This document shows positions 29,213 through 39,324 of a DNA stretch of 64,000 nucleotides, piece after piece. This stretch comes from Petaurus breviceps papuanus (taxonomy: Eukaryota > Chordata > Mammalia > Diprotodontia > Petauridae). Each line of letters opens with the position of its first letter. Position 1 is the first letter of the stretch. A program made the position numbers and the translations under genes. The stretch is from the NCBI GenBank assembly GCA_028583685.1, contig JAMXIF010001194.1, forward strand, positions 1,507,559 through 1,571,558, written 5' to 3'. The notes below the pieces were generated by a model. That model saw only the letters and a program-made list of their open reading frames with translations. It searched no databases and had not been told where the DNA came from.

Positions 29213-29735
29213 GCCAGGCCCCAGGAGACGTTACTCTCCCCAGTCACATAAGACGGCCCATATTCGGCACCAAATTCAATTCAGAACTCATCTGATTAGG
29301 CTTCTTTAACACAATTTTTAGAATGGCCACTGAGGCAGAAAAGTAAAGGCCCGGAACCTCTGCTAGAGCCCAGGAGGGGGCTCAGGCAGAAGAAGGGGGC
29401 TGGAACTTAAAACAGAACTCAGGGCACAGAGCAGGCATAACTCCTGGCTCCTGCAGCTAACTAAGCCTTTGTTGCCAGGAGAGCAGAAAGGGAAAGAGGG
29501 GTGGGTAGTGTGAGTGTGTGCATGTGTGCATGTGGGGGGAGGGGGATGCATGGTGGGTGTGGGTATCTTTTTGCAGGTACCACAGTTCACTGGGAGGCTG
29601 ATCTGGAAAAACTAAATATAAGACTAATATAAATAGAGGGAAAGGCAGGGCCTACCCCAGGAGCACTGGCCTGGGAGAAAACAGCACTGCTTATATATGT
29701 GAGGGAGAGCCAAGTCAGTAATGATCTACTAGGTC
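29213..29735. other. Unassigned intronic sequence with a G/T-rich stretch
   Basis: Positions 29500-29570 are GT/GGG-rich. Nothing else is recognised. Confidence 0.4.
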
Positions 29736-29737
29736 AA

Positions 29738-30090
29738 GTTCTATGGTAGGAACTGAGATGCAAAGACCAGCAAAAACCTGCCAGACCTTCAAAAAGCTCA
29801 CAATCCAAGGGGTGGGGAAGACAACATGCAAACGACTATGTAGGAATCAGATAAAGACAGGATAAACCGAAAGTCATCTCAGTGAGAAGGCCCTGGAATC
29901 AGGAGGACCTGAATTCAAATACAGCCTTAGACACTGACTAGCTATGTGACCCTGGGTAAGTCACTTAACCCTGATTGCCCTCCTCCCCCCACCAAAAAAA
30001 ACAAACAAACGAACTCAGGCTTCCAGCAGAAGGTGGAATTTTAGTCTGAGAGTTGAAGGAAACCAGGAGTCAGAGGTCAGAAGAGGAAAA
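29738..30090 (+). repeat. Old mammalian interspersed repeat (gggatacaaag type) split by a SINE
   Basis: AAAGCTCACAATCCAAGGGG and GACAACATGCAAACGACTAT lie before the SINE at 29885-30014. CTTCCAGCAGAAGGTGGAAT and GAGTTGAAGGAAACCAGGAG resume after it. Confidence 0.7.
29885..30014 (+). repeat. WSINE1-like SINE, 5'-truncated
   Basis: GAAGGCCCTGGAATCAGGAG, TATGTGACCCTGGGTAAGTC and a CACCAAAAAAAACAAACAAA tail. Confidence 0.88.
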
Positions 30091-30091
30091 A

Positions 30092-30168
30092 AAAAGTATG
30101 TATATATGTGGATATATATACATGTGTGCATACATATGCATATACACACATGTACATGTGCATACACA
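30092..30168 (+). repeat. TATG/CATG-rich microsatellite
   Basis: GTATGTATATATGTGGATAT followed by ACATATGCATATACACACAT. Confidence 0.9.
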
Positions 30169-30179
30169 TGTCAGGGATG

Positions 30180-30360
30180 CCAGCCTAGTACAATGGATGG
30201 AATAAAGGAGGCTTGGATTCTGACACCTGCTCCGTCACTAAGTTCCTATGTGACTCTGGGCAAGTCACTTCCTCCTCTGGCCTACATATATCAAGTTGGG
30301 GGGTGTTAGCAGACGCCTTCTAAGACACCTTCTCCCTGCTCTGATATTCTAGGACTCCTT
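30180..30360 (+). repeat. MIR with 3' tail
   Basis: GAGGCTTGGATTCTGACACC, TATGTGACTCTGGGCAAGTC and CTGCTCTGATATTCTAGGAC. Confidence 0.85.
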
Positions 30361-30364
30361 GAAA

Positions 30365-30835
30365 ATGGGCCTTACATGCCTCCATACCACCTCTAGGATG
30401 AAACAGAAAATCTGCCAGCTTCTAAGTCCTTCCTAACCCAATCCCAACCTAGCTTTCTGGCTTCTTTATGCATTATCTAAGGTCCAGCCCAAAGGGCCTT
30501 CCCTCAGCTTCTCAGGATGACGGCCCTCCTCCTCTCACGTCTCTGCCTGTCCCGGGCTCTCCAGGCCAGAGGGACGGATGCCCTCCTCACCTCTGCCTCA
30601 CAGGAATCTCCCTCTCACTCCAAGCACTACCACCTTCTACATGAAGCTTTTCCTGAGCCTTTTTCTTAATTGCCTTGTATTCATTTTGCATTTCTTCTGT
30701 ACATGTTGACTTAGCATAGTTCAGACATGTCCATGCTGTCTCTACCCAGCCCTCCAGAAGCCAGACTCCTTCAAAGTAAGGGCTGTTCCATTCTTCCATA
30801 TTTGCATCCCAAGCCCCTAGCTGACTCACTCATCA
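30365..30835 (+). repeat. L2 LINE 3' region
   Basis: CCACCTCTAGGATGAAACAG, CACCTTCTACATGAAGCTTT and CAGACTCCTTCAAAGTAAGG. Confidence 0.82.
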
Positions 30836-30900
30836 ATGGCAGAGAGAGGACAGTCACTGAGATCTCATCTCTGCTTTTAGCATCATCGTTAGAATGATAC

Positions 30901-31133
30901 AGGCAGCTAAGTGGGATAGTGGAGGGAGTGTTGGACAGTCAGGAAGACCCAGGTTTGAATCCTGCCTCAGATACCTATGATTCTGAGCTAGTCACTGAGC
31001 CTTTCTCAGCCTTGGTTTCCTTATCTGCAAAATGGGGATGATAATATATCACTTAGCTCCTAGGACTGATGTGAGGAACAAATGCAGACTTTTAAAGACC
31101 TATATAAAAGCTGGTTATAATTGTTATTTAACA
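30901..31133 (+). repeat. CORE-SINE, sense
   Basis: AGGCAGCTAAGTGGGATAGT, AGGTTTGAATCCTGCCTCAG and GCAAAATGGGGATGATAATA. Confidence 0.91.
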
Positions 31134-31134
31134 T

Positions 31135-31490
31135 CCATATCTCTCCTCAAGGCTCAGCTCAAGCACTGCTTCTAATGATGTGATCGTATTCAATAAAATG
31201 CAACCTCCCGGAGGGCAGGGACCATTTTTGGTTTTTGTCTTTGTATCCAGAGCACAGTGTTTGGCAGACAGCAGGTGCATAATGAATGCTAGTTGACTGA
31301 GGATCCCCTGCTTGTTCTTTCCCTCCTCATTGGGAGGTGCTCACACCTGTGCCCATACAACATCCTCACCTCTCCCAACTGAAATTAAGTTTCTAGAAGG
31401 CAGAACGTGGGTTATCTTTTGCTTTTATCTCCCCAGTATCTGGTCCAAGGACTTGGTAGACTCTTACTGCATGTTTGCTAAATGAACTAA
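31135..31490 (+). repeat. Two L2 LINE termini in tandem
   Basis: CAACCTCCCGGAGGGCAGGG with GCAGGTGCATAATGAATGCT ends the first; CTAGAAGGCAGAACGTGGGT with TGCATGTTTGCTAAATGAAC ends the second. Confidence 0.78.
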
Positions 31491-31591
31491 TGAGACAGTT
31501 CATCAAAGGAAATCTGATATCCAAAGGGCTTAAGATAGTGGAATGCAAATCTTTGAAAAGACTAACAGAGGACAAAGGGAAACTGAGAAGC

Positions 31592-31878
31592 AGCCGAGGG
31601 TGCACTGGACAGAGTGCTGGGCCTGGGGTCAGGAAGATTTGAGTTTAAATCTAGCCTCAGACACTAACTAGTGTGTGACCCTGGGCAGACCTGCTATGGT
31701 CTGCCTGCCTCAGTTTCTTCATCTGTAACATGGGGATTACAATGGCATCTCCCTCTCAGAGTTGCTGAGAAGATCAAATGAGTGTAATTTTGTAATTTGT
31801 AATGAGTGTAAATTTGTAAAGTGATTTGCAAACCTTATGGAGCCAGATAAATGCTCGCTATCAATAATTTTGATATTA
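31592..31878 (+). repeat. CORE-SINE, sense
   Basis: AGAGTGCTGGGCCTGGGGTC, CTTCATCTGTAACATGGGGA and CAGAGTTGCTGAGAAGATCA. A short internal duplication repeats AATGAGTGTAA within 31780-31820. Confidence 0.91.
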
Positions 31879-32174
31879 AGTGGCCATTCACAGAATATGC
31901 TCTGCTGTTTCTGACCTAAGTTGTCCATGAAGATATACTGATTCCCAGATTTTGAACCTGACTTCGAATCTAATCTAAATTCAAAGAGGTGAGTGTAGCC
32001 AACAGGGGGAGAGGGTGACACAGCAGTCAGGGGTAAGGTCAAGATTAACACACGGCTCAGATCAGGGCTCACACTTGGTCAAATGCAGATGGGACTACAA
32101 AATACAAGACAAGGGATGATGAGACGCTCCAGACGTCTTTAGTGAGTTATGAGATCAATGAGTCTCATATTTAG

Positions 32175-32348
32175 AGCCAGAAGACCACTGGGTCCACACT
32201 CCTCATTTTACAGATGAGGAAACTGAGACATAAAAAGGTTAAGCAATTTGCCCAGGATCCCACAGTTAGTAAAAATCTGATGCAGGATTTGAACTCACGT
32301 CTTCTTGTCTCCAAGTCCTATGCTCTCTTCACTACTCCATGTTGTCTC
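32175..32348 (-). repeat. MIR/CORE-SINE, antisense
   Basis: CTCATTTTACAGATGAGGAA, CAGGATTTGAACTCACGTCT and TCACTACTCCATGTTGTCTC. Confidence 0.9.
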
Positions 32349-32925
32349 TAAGTAAGGGTCAAGAGTACGAGATGAACGACGTTCTCTACTGGGTTTCAGG
32401 AACAAATCTGTCTTGGGCTTCTCTTTTCCTCTTTGCTACTAGGAAGGGTGTTTCTTAGATGGCTATGAGAAGGTACAAGGCTCTTGGGGAAGAGTAAAGG
32501 CAGGTGGTTGATAAACTGATGTCAAGGGTAAATGGTGGCTTTCCATCACATACACCACTTCCTCTAGCCCAAGCTACTACTGCCTTTCTTTGTTCTTTCT
32601 CTCCAACTGTTCTGTCTCTTTCCTCTTTCTCCCTCTTCTTCTTCACTCTGTTTTTATTTTTATTTCCCTCTCTCTCTGATGTTTGAGGAAACATGCCTCC
32701 TCCTTTCAGTAGAGAGGACAGGGGCTATGGGTGCAGAATGTGATATGTTCTACCAGATGTGGTTGGTCCCTCCTCTACTGGTTTTGCTTAAATGTTTTTC
32801 CTTATATAAGGGAAGCCTCAGATGGAGTACAGTATGGGGATAAAGGGTGCGCTCTGGAACACAAAAGGCAACAGTGTGCAGATACACACACACCCACACA
32901 CCGTTTTAAATGGTGGTTGGATTAG
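32349..32925. other. Unassigned intronic sequence with a CT-rich tract
   Basis: Positions 32580-32675 are CT-rich; 32883-32900 is a short CA repeat. Nothing else is recognised. Confidence 0.45.
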
Positions 32926-32929
32926 GTCC

Positions 32930-33240
32930 CTCACAAAATGATGCAGTCTGAGCTAGAAGGGCCCTTGGAGGTCATCTGCTCCAATCCATACCCAAGCAGA
33001 AATTCCCCCTTCCAGAATCCCCTACAGTTATTCATTTAGCCCCCACCTGAACCCCTGGGCAGAGGGAACTCCGCCGTCTCAGGCAGCCCCTTCCATGCAC
33101 ACAGGCCCAGAGGACAAAAATGGTGGCCAGGGAGCTTATTACTGGGGGAGGTTGCTGAATTCCTGGAGGTAAAATCTGATTCTCTTTGGCTGTCAGGATT
33201 CAGGAAAAGGGCCAGACATAAGACCTTCCTTGGCTTCCCC
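32930..33240 (+). repeat. L3/CR1 LINE 3' end, diverged
   Basis: GAGCTAGAAGGGCCCTTGGA, GGTCATCTGCTCCAATCCAT and GGGCAGAGGGAACTCCGCCG follow the L3/CR1 3' order. Confidence 0.65.
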
Positions 33241-33655
33241 AACTCAGCTCAATTCTTTCTTTCAGTGGTTTGGAAGGTACTCATCAGCCTGTGCCATGTT
33301 CAGCTGGGCTGACTCATGATGAAACAGGCCTGTATCCTCCCATCTCCAAATCATTTTGCTTCATCAGGTTCTGGGATGAGCTCCCTGTTTGCTTATGAAT
33401 AGCTCACATTGGTCGTTGAGACTGATGGGCCCCAGTGAGCTGCTCTGGGTCCAGAAAAGCACAGACTCCACACTGCAGATTCACTCACAGGGGACAACGA
33501 ATGGGCTTGAACAAAATTCTCCAGCTCCTCGGTTGGACAGGAACCCATGAGGCATGATGAGGTAGCAGGGATCGTGTCCTTGCTTCATTTCCCTGTCTCC
33601 GGGCAGGTCTTTGCCTGAGTTAAACATTTTAGCATCTTGGAAAAGCCCCGAGCTA
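33241..33655. other. Unique intronic block with AP-1-type words
   Basis: GGCTGACTCATGATGAAA near 33308 contains a consensus TGACTCA, and another TGACTCAG lies at 33657. No repeat is recognised. Confidence 0.35.
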
Positions 33656-33659
33656 TGAC

Positions 33660-33810
33660 TCAGTGATGCTGGGTTTTAGACCCGGAGATGCCTCTCGCTC
33701 CCTGTCTGACCTTGGAGTATCCATCTTCCTTCTCTCAGAGGCACTGGCCCTATCTACAGATGAGTGGGTTGGCTTCACTGGTCTCTAAGCACCTTCTAGA
33801 TCGAAGTTTC
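33660..33810 (+). repeat. MIR, sense, diverged
   Basis: CTGTCTGACCTTGGAGTATC, GATGAGTGGGTTGGCTTCAC and GCACCTTCTAGATCGAAGTT. Confidence 0.6.
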
Positions 33811-33894
33811 TGGAAACTCTAAGGAGGAGGTAGGCTTAATTTCATAGAATTGCAGACTGTCAGAACTAGAAGGTAATAATAGTAATAAATAATA

Positions 33895-34385
33895 AGAAGA
33901 AGCTGTTGTTCATCCTTTGTTTTCAAAGAGGACCAATGACATCATGGGTGATGCCTTGACTTGCTTGTGAATTGGATTTCAGTGAGGAAGAGTTGCACAA
34001 AGTTGTCAGCCTCCCTTCTTTCTTTCTGAGTCACTGAAGTCCAGTGGCAAGACAAGAGTCAAGATGCCTGGCGATGGCCCAGGACACAGTTGATGGCATT
34101 GGCATCTTCAGTGTCTGACCAAGCTCTAAGAACTTCACGGTACCTGCTTCAGCCGGCTTCATGGCTGTTGGAACAAACTACTCTCAACCACTCAGTCCAC
34201 CAAGAGAAGTCTTTTTATGCTTGGGGTAGACATCCCCTAACTCCCCAACTGGTTTTGAGGCCTCTTGGTTAGCCCTAATCTGGTTTAGCCCATTTGCCAA
34301 GACAGTTTTACTGCGGTGTGGCCACTACAGCTTTTTGGAGCCACAGGTGAGAGTTAGGTGAGAGGTGGCTACCAAGGGTGGATGA
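33895..34385 (+). repeat. Marsupial interspersed repeat of unknown class
   Basis: A 490-bp unit starting TTGTTCATCCTTTGTTTTCA, then GACATCATGGGTGATGCCTT, GCCTGGCGATGGCCCAGGAC, CTGTTGGAACAAACTACTCT and CATGCTTGGGG-like TTATGCTTGGGGTAGACATC. I know similar sequence from marsupial genomes but not its class. A relative of its head lies reversed at 44.3 kb. Confidence 0.65.
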
Positions 34386-34429
34386 ACAGTCCTAAAAAAG
34401 GGCCTTCCACCAGGGGTACTGGTCATCCC

Positions 34430-34510
34430 GGACATTTATTTCATATACATTTATATTTTATTTAATAAAATTTATATTTTATATATTTACATAGGCTTAA
34501 AGCACTATTT
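34430..34510. repeat. AT-rich low-complexity tract
   Basis: Repeated ATTTATATTTTAT words. Confidence 0.85.
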
Positions 34511-34567
34511 ACATAGTATTTACTATAACTTGGAACATAAAATTCTGGCCTATATGGGACCCTAGAA

Positions 34568-34707
34568 TGGGAGCTGGCAAACTATGGTCCATGGGGCAAA
34601 TCTAGCCCATTGCCTATTTTTGTATGAAAACATTCTTAGCTCCCAGGCTATAGAGAAAGAGACTGTGGGACAGAGTTGGCCTGTGGGTCATAGTTTGTCA
34701 ACCCCTA
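34568..34707. mobile_element. Non-autonomous hAT DNA transposon, family C (140 bp)
   Basis: Inverted ends GGCAAACTATGGTCCATGGG and, reversed, GACAAACTATGACCCACAGG. Candidate 8-bp flanks ccctagaa and tcttagga match 5 of 8, so it is old or the ends are off by a base. Confidence 0.75.
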
Positions 34708-34709
34708 TC

Positions 34710-34790
34710 TTAGGACATAGAGCATTAGGGATGGAAAGACGCTTGGAACATAAAACTTTGGAGCTGAACTGGGCTTCAGAGATCATCTAA
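34710..34790 (-). repeat. MIR tail units, antisense
   Basis: Two diverged units, AGCATTAGGGATGGAAAGAC and AAACTTTGGAGCTGAACTGG, each preceded by a GGACAT/GGAACAT word. Confidence 0.6.
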
Positions 34791-34794
34791 GAAA

Positions 34795-34975
34795 CACAGC
34801 AGGGCCTACAGTAGAAAGAGTACTAGATGAGACCTGGGTTTGAATTCTGACCCTGCTACTTTCTACCTGTCTACTCTTGGATATGTTGCTCAGTTTCCTG
34901 CTCTACAAAATGAGGGGGTTGGAGTTGATGATTTCTAAAGTTCCTTCCAACTCTAAATTCATGATCCTATAATCT
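34795..34975 (+). repeat. MIR with 3' tail
   Basis: GACCTGGGTTTGAATTCTGA, CTCTACAAAATGAGGGGGTT and TTCCTTCCAACTCTAAATTC. Confidence 0.9.
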
Positions 34976-34977
34976 AG

Positions 34978-35100
34978 TTCAATCACCTTATTTTTACAGA
35001 GATGGAAACTGAAGTTCACATCAGAGAAGAGACACACAGGAAGTTAGTGGTAAAGACAGAAGTAGAAAACAGGTCTCCTGACTCCTGGTTCAATAGTCTT
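34978..35100 (-). repeat. MIR, antisense
   Basis: CTTATTTTTACAGAGATGGA, GAAGAGACACACAGGAAGTT and AGGTCTCCTGACTCCTGG. Confidence 0.78.
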
Positions 35101-35216
35101 TTCCTCACATCAGGCAATGGCATACTACTCATTAGCTTGAGCTATGTCTGGCCTATCTGAAGGCATGGACACTATACCCTCCATGGAGTCCGTTACATTA
35201 ACCAGGAGCTATTGAA

Positions 35217-35434
35217 GTAGGTGGCACAGTGCTTAGAGTGCTGGCCCTGGAGTCAGGAGGATCTGAGTTCAAATTTGGCATCAGACACATCCTAGCTGTA
35301 TGACCATAACCCTGTTTGCCTCAGTTTCCTCATCTGTAAAATGAGCTGGAGAAGGAAGTGGCAAACCACTCTAGTATCTTTGCCAAGAAAACCCCAAATG
35401 GAGCCATGAAGAATCGGACATGACTAATCAACAA
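35217..35434 (+). repeat. RTE-tailed marsupial SINE
   Basis: GTAGGTGGCACAGTGCTTAG, CTCATCTGTAAAATGAGCTG and CAAATGGAGCCATGAAGAAT. Confidence 0.94.
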
Positions 35435-35594
35435 TTCATTACTAGTCGTGTGAGTATAGACAGATTATTACTGAAGTAGTATGTGACAGAAGAAGGCCTA
35501 CCTTCCTGATAATACTGGCCTGCAGTTAAAGTTCACAAAATAACTCTCAGGTACATATTAAGTTGCAGCTACTCCCCTACCTCTGGCAAGGAGC

Positions 35595-35740
35595 CAGAGG
35601 TTTGCAAAGATTATATCACGTTTTATCCTTACAATAACTCTGGGAGGTTGGTACTATTAATATTTCCATTTTATAGATGAGGAAACTAAGGTAGATAGAG
35701 GTTAAGTGACTTATCCAAGGTCACACAGCTAGTTGGTAGA
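35595..35740 (-). repeat. CORE-SINE, antisense, truncated
   Basis: TTTATAGATGAGGAAACTAA and CCAAGGTCACACAGCTAGTT; the tRNA-like head is absent, replaced by another MIR. Confidence 0.85.
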
Positions 35741-35741
35741 A

Positions 35742-35970
35742 ACATTATGGTCCAATGGATCATGAATCAGGAGACCTGAGTTCTAGTTCTTGGTTTGACA
35801 CTAACTTAACCCATAGAAAATTTGGGCCTCTTCACACATCATGAAAATGGGGATTAAAGTCTCCATTCTCTGTCTACCACGAAGAGGGTTATAAGGATTC
35901 AGTGAGAAAATGACCTAGAAAACACTTTGAAAGACATCAAGTCCTATATCTAAGATATTATTTACATCCA
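35742..35970 (+). repeat. MIR/CORE-SINE, sense
   Basis: GAATCAGGAGACCTGAGTTC, CATGAAAATGGGGATTAAAG and ATCTAAGATATTATTTAC. Confidence 0.78.
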
Positions 35971-36354
35971 GGTTCCCTTCCTGTGCCTTTTCAAAGGAAA
36001 ATCCTCAATGCTATGAATAAGCCTTGAAAGGTGGTTTTGCTCAAGGGCCTTTAATAAGCTAAGAGTTCCAAGGGAAGGCCCAGGGCCCAAACTCTATGAC
36101 CTATATATAAAGATCGGGCTGGGAGTGGAGAGGGTGGTCTCCAGTCTTTCATCTAATCCCCGGTCATCAGCTGCTGTTTGTCTGTTTCAAAGTGCAGTTT
36201 CCATATGGAAGAAATCCTGCCAAGACATAATTATCACATGATGCCAGGCTCACCTGTTTTCTTTCACAGACCCCAGTTCACACAGACCCACCGCATCTGC
36301 CATCTAAACAAAGGCACTGAATGAGTGGCCACACAACATCCAACCGTAAATGAC
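35971..36354. other. Unassigned intronic sequence
   Basis: No repeat is recognised; 36160-36300 looks unique. Confidence 0.4.
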
Positions 36355-36498
36355 TCCAGCTGGGAAAGGTCTTATGGGTAGGCTCATTCCCTCATTTGAC
36401 CGTAGGGGAAACTGAAGTCAGAGCTAGGAAAAGACCTGCCCAAGACCACATAGTGTGTGAGCAGCAGAGAGAGAACCAAAAGCCAGGCCTCCTGATTA
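36355..36498 (-). repeat. MIR, antisense
   Basis: AGCTGGGAAAGGTCTTATGG, CTGCCCAAGACCACATAGTG and AAAAGCCAGGCCTCCTGA. Confidence 0.78.
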
Positions 36499-36499
36499 G

Positions 36500-37083
36500 T
36501 CAGTCAGCTGATCAATGAACTCTGAGTATCTACTCTGTGCTGAGCACTGGCTCAGCTGACTGGAGATGGTGGTTTTCCCTGCATCGCAAATGAATTTTTT
36601 TCAATCCCCCCCTACTTCAGAACTCTTTTTCCACCCCTTGTGCTTTCCCTCCAACACCCACTGAGCCCCTGTGCTAAGCTCACCTCTGGTTAATTAATGC
36701 CGTGTAGAACTGGGCCCCTGAGGTGGCTTCAGAACCCGTGCACAGAAGCCAGTAACCCTGGGTTATCAGGGGAAATGAACCGACAAGGACGTCATGGGAC
36801 ACGCTTTTCCATATTATGACAGAACGATGCCTGTGATCCCCTCACGGGCTAGACTGTGATTTTAAAATGTTTCCTGCTGGCCTGTTTTACCCTCTTGGCT
36901 GCTCTATTTTTCATCCCCATTACCAATTTTTTTCCTCAAGTTAAATGATGTTGCTGAATCATTCAGTCAGAAAGGTGAACCAGGCTCTTCTGGTTATCTT
37001 TCCAAGCCTTGGATTCTCATTTGTTGGACTGAAAGAGTGGTGTTTCTTGGTGTCAACACAGTGAGAGGGCACAGGGGACAGGT
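36500..37083. other. Unique intronic block, candidate conserved noncoding element
   Basis: No repeat is recognised in 36570-37080. Positions 36690-36990 hold balanced sequence with a GACGTCAT word (36788-36796) and AT-rich words such as CATATTATGACAG. Confidence 0.35.
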
Positions 37084-37089
37084 GAGGGT

Positions 37090-37260
37090 GGGGAACCTTG
37101 AGGTCACCACTGGTGGCACTCTAGGTCCTTGAGTGTGGCCCTTAGATGGAATCCAACCTTCACAGAACAAATCCTCTTAATAAAAGGATTTGTTCTATAA
37201 AACTTGAACACAGTCAAAAGGTCTAGAAGGCCACAGGTGGCCTCAAGGCTGCTGCCCTCC
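37090..37260. mobile_element. Palindromic hAT-type element, family D copy 1
   Basis: The left half (GGGTGGGGAACCTTGAGG, GGTCCTTGAGTGTGGCCCTT) is answered by its reverse complement on the right (AAGGTCTAGAAGGCCACAGG, TGGCCTCAAGGCTG) around a CAAATCCTCTTAATAAAAGG centre. The right terminus has decayed into a C-rich run. Confidence 0.85.
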
Positions 37261-37269
37261 CCCCCTCCC

Positions 37270-37500
37270 CCCCCTTGGCCTTGGAGTCAGGAAGACCTAG
37301 GTTTGAATCCTGACTTAGATCCATAGTTGTATGACTGTTGGTAAATCACTTAACCTCACCCAGCCTCAGTTTCCTCATTGTAAAATGGGGATAAAGGGCA
37401 GCACCTACTCATTGGTCATTGCAAAGATCAAAAGAAATGAGTACCTAAATAACTGCAAACCATAAAGTGTTAAATAAATGACAGCTGTTATTACTGGTGA
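37270..37500 (+). repeat. CORE-SINE, 5'-truncated
   Basis: CTTGGAGTCAGGAAGACCTA, CCTCATTGTAAAATGGGGAT and GTGTTAAATAAATGACAGCT. Confidence 0.9.
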
Positions 37501-37669
37501 TACATATATTATTAGATGCCTAAACCACTATCTATTTGGATATAAACATATATATCTAGATTCTAGCTATTATTATTGGTGATATATATTATTAGATACC
37601 TATATCATTATCTATTTAGATATAAACACGTATTTACATACTTAAAATATAGCCATTATTACTGGTGAT
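37484..37669 (+). repeat. Tandem duplication, 82- and 86-bp units plus partial third
   Basis: Units start at 37484 (GCTGTTATTACTGGTGATAC), 37566 (GCTATTATTATTGGTGATAT) and 37652 (GCCATTATTACTGGTGATG). The first unit begins in the tail of the preceding SINE. Confidence 0.9.
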
Positions 37670-37744
37670 GAAGAAATGGAATCAAGGCAATGAACTGGAG
37701 CATATGAAGACACCGACCGATATTCTGTTACTACTATGTAGACA

Positions 37745-37958
37745 TAAGATGATGATAAAAATAACTAATAAAGTTTACAAAGTGCTTTACAAATATTATG
37801 CCCCATTTTATCCTCACAACAACCCTGGGAGGTAGGTACTATTAGTGTCTTCATTTTACACTTGAGGAAACTGAGGCAGATAGCCACTAAGTGTCTGCAC
37901 AGCCAGTAAGTGTCTGAGACTGGATTCAAACTCAGGTGTTTCTGACTGATGGCAGGTG
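37745..37958 (-). repeat. CORE-SINE, antisense
   Basis: AAAGTGCTTTACAAATATTA, CACAACAACCCTGGGAGGTA and GGATTCAAACTCAGGTGTTT. Confidence 0.93.
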
Positions 37959-38079
37959 AATCTGGGTTTTGGCAATGATGATATATTTACTGGGAAGACA
38001 GAGAGTTGCCTATAGTTGTACTAATTAATGCAGAGCTGTGGTATGAGTCAACCTAAAGTTATTCATAGAGTTTTATTAT

Positions 38080-38218
38080 TTGAATCCGTCTCCCCAAGCA
38101 GACTGTGAGCTCCTTGAGAGCAGGGTCTGTCTTTTTTCTTTCTTTCTCCCCCCCCCCCAGCATTTAGCACCCATGCCTGGCACACAGTAAGTGCTTAATA
38201 AATAATTGTTGACTGACT
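38080..38218 (+). repeat. L2 LINE terminus
   Basis: CAGACTGTGAGCTCCTTGAG and AGTAAGTGCTTAATAAATAA, with a CCCCCCCCCC run between. Confidence 0.88.
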
Positions 38219-38399
38219 CTCCTCTCCCACCTCTCCCACCTGGGGACAAAGTGCAAAGATGTGACGATGCAGAAAATAAGCATCTATGTTCTTGCTGGCT
38301 CACAACTTCCTTCGGGAGCTTTCTGGAGCTGCAGGTAGGAAGAGGCTTTGTTCAGATTCAGCAGGGATGGGTAAGGATTCCAAGGCTCGATTTTCTCAG

Positions 38400-38510
38400 C
38401 AGTCTGTCCCTTCACCACTAGCTGAGGGCTCCTGGGCAAGTCATTTTCTCTCAATGTTTCTCCAAGTTTATTCCTCTGTAGGGGGGAGGGTTGACTTAAT
38501 GGTCCCTTAA
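38400..38510 (+). repeat. MIR, sense
   Basis: CTCCTGGGCAAGTCATTTTC and a GGAGGGTTGACTTAATGGTC tail. Confidence 0.7.
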
Positions 38511-38690
38511 GATCTCTCTATCTAGCTTTAACAATCTATGTTCCATTCTAAGATCTCATTCAACTCAGACAGTCTGGGTTCTAAGGCTTCTCCTACTTCT
38601 GATATTCTAGGTTCTAAGGTGCCTCTAACTTTTGATATTCTATGTTCTCAAGTCTCTCCCGTAGCTGACATTGTGTTCTTTGAACTAACA
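38505..38690 (+). repeat. Tandem array of MIR tail units, period about 33 bp
   Basis: About five units each starting CTAAG or CTCAAG and ending TTCTATGTT or TTCTAGGTT, for example TTCTGATATTCTAGGTTCTA and TTTTGATATTCTATGTTCTC. It directly extends the tail of the MIR at 38400. Confidence 0.88.
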
Positions 38691-38839
38691 TTAAGTGCTC
38701 TGATTTAAGTCTTCTCCTTTGTTGAGCTCTTGCTGACCTTTAGGCGGCATGTTTGAGAAGACAGAGTAGGTGATCAATGCCCTTTGTGTAATCCTTTCTC
38801 AGCTACTTGAAACAATGAGGAGGGTGAGAAGGGGAGAGG

Positions 38840-39068
38840 GAAGTTAGGAAGATCTGAGTTCAAATCCAACCTCAGACATTTACTAGCTGCATGACCCTGG
38901 GCAAGTCACAACCTCCCTTAGCCTTTGCTTCCTCTTCTGTAAAATGGGTATTATAGGACCTGTCTCTATGGATTGTGGTGAGGATTAAATAAGATATCTG
39001 TAAAGAATTTTGCAAACCTGAAAGCACTCTATAAATGCGAGCTGTTACTACTACTACTGTTATTATTC
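38840..39068 (+). repeat. CORE-SINE, 5'-truncated
   Basis: GATCTGAGTTCAAATCCAAC, CTCTTCTGTAAAATGGGTAT and a TTACTACTACTACTGTTATT end. Confidence 0.92.
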
Positions 39069-39324
39069 TACTCTAGAAGCTAGTCCTTTCTGCTGTTCTC
39101 TGTTTTCTCTCTTCTTTTTTCTCTCTCTTCCTCTTCCTGCTTCCTTCTCCAGTCTCCGGCTCAACTTCAGTCTCTCTCTATTGGTTCCTTCTCTACCATC
39201 TACAGACATTCCTTGCACTTCCTCATTCTACAAATAACCTTAACTACCTTCACTTACCACGCCACACAGTCAACCTGGAAAAGGTTTTTAGTGACGTATT
39301 AAAGAAATTTCTGCTTGACCCTGG

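Noticed and set aside
33895-34385. Possible LTR of an old endogenous retrovirus
   Set aside because: No paired copy, no terminal TG...CA with flanking duplication and no retroviral frame nearby; left as a repeat of unknown class.
38505-38690. Regular repeats that could suggest a CRISPR array
   Set aside because: Units are contiguous, diverged MIR tails with no spacers, in a vertebrate intron.
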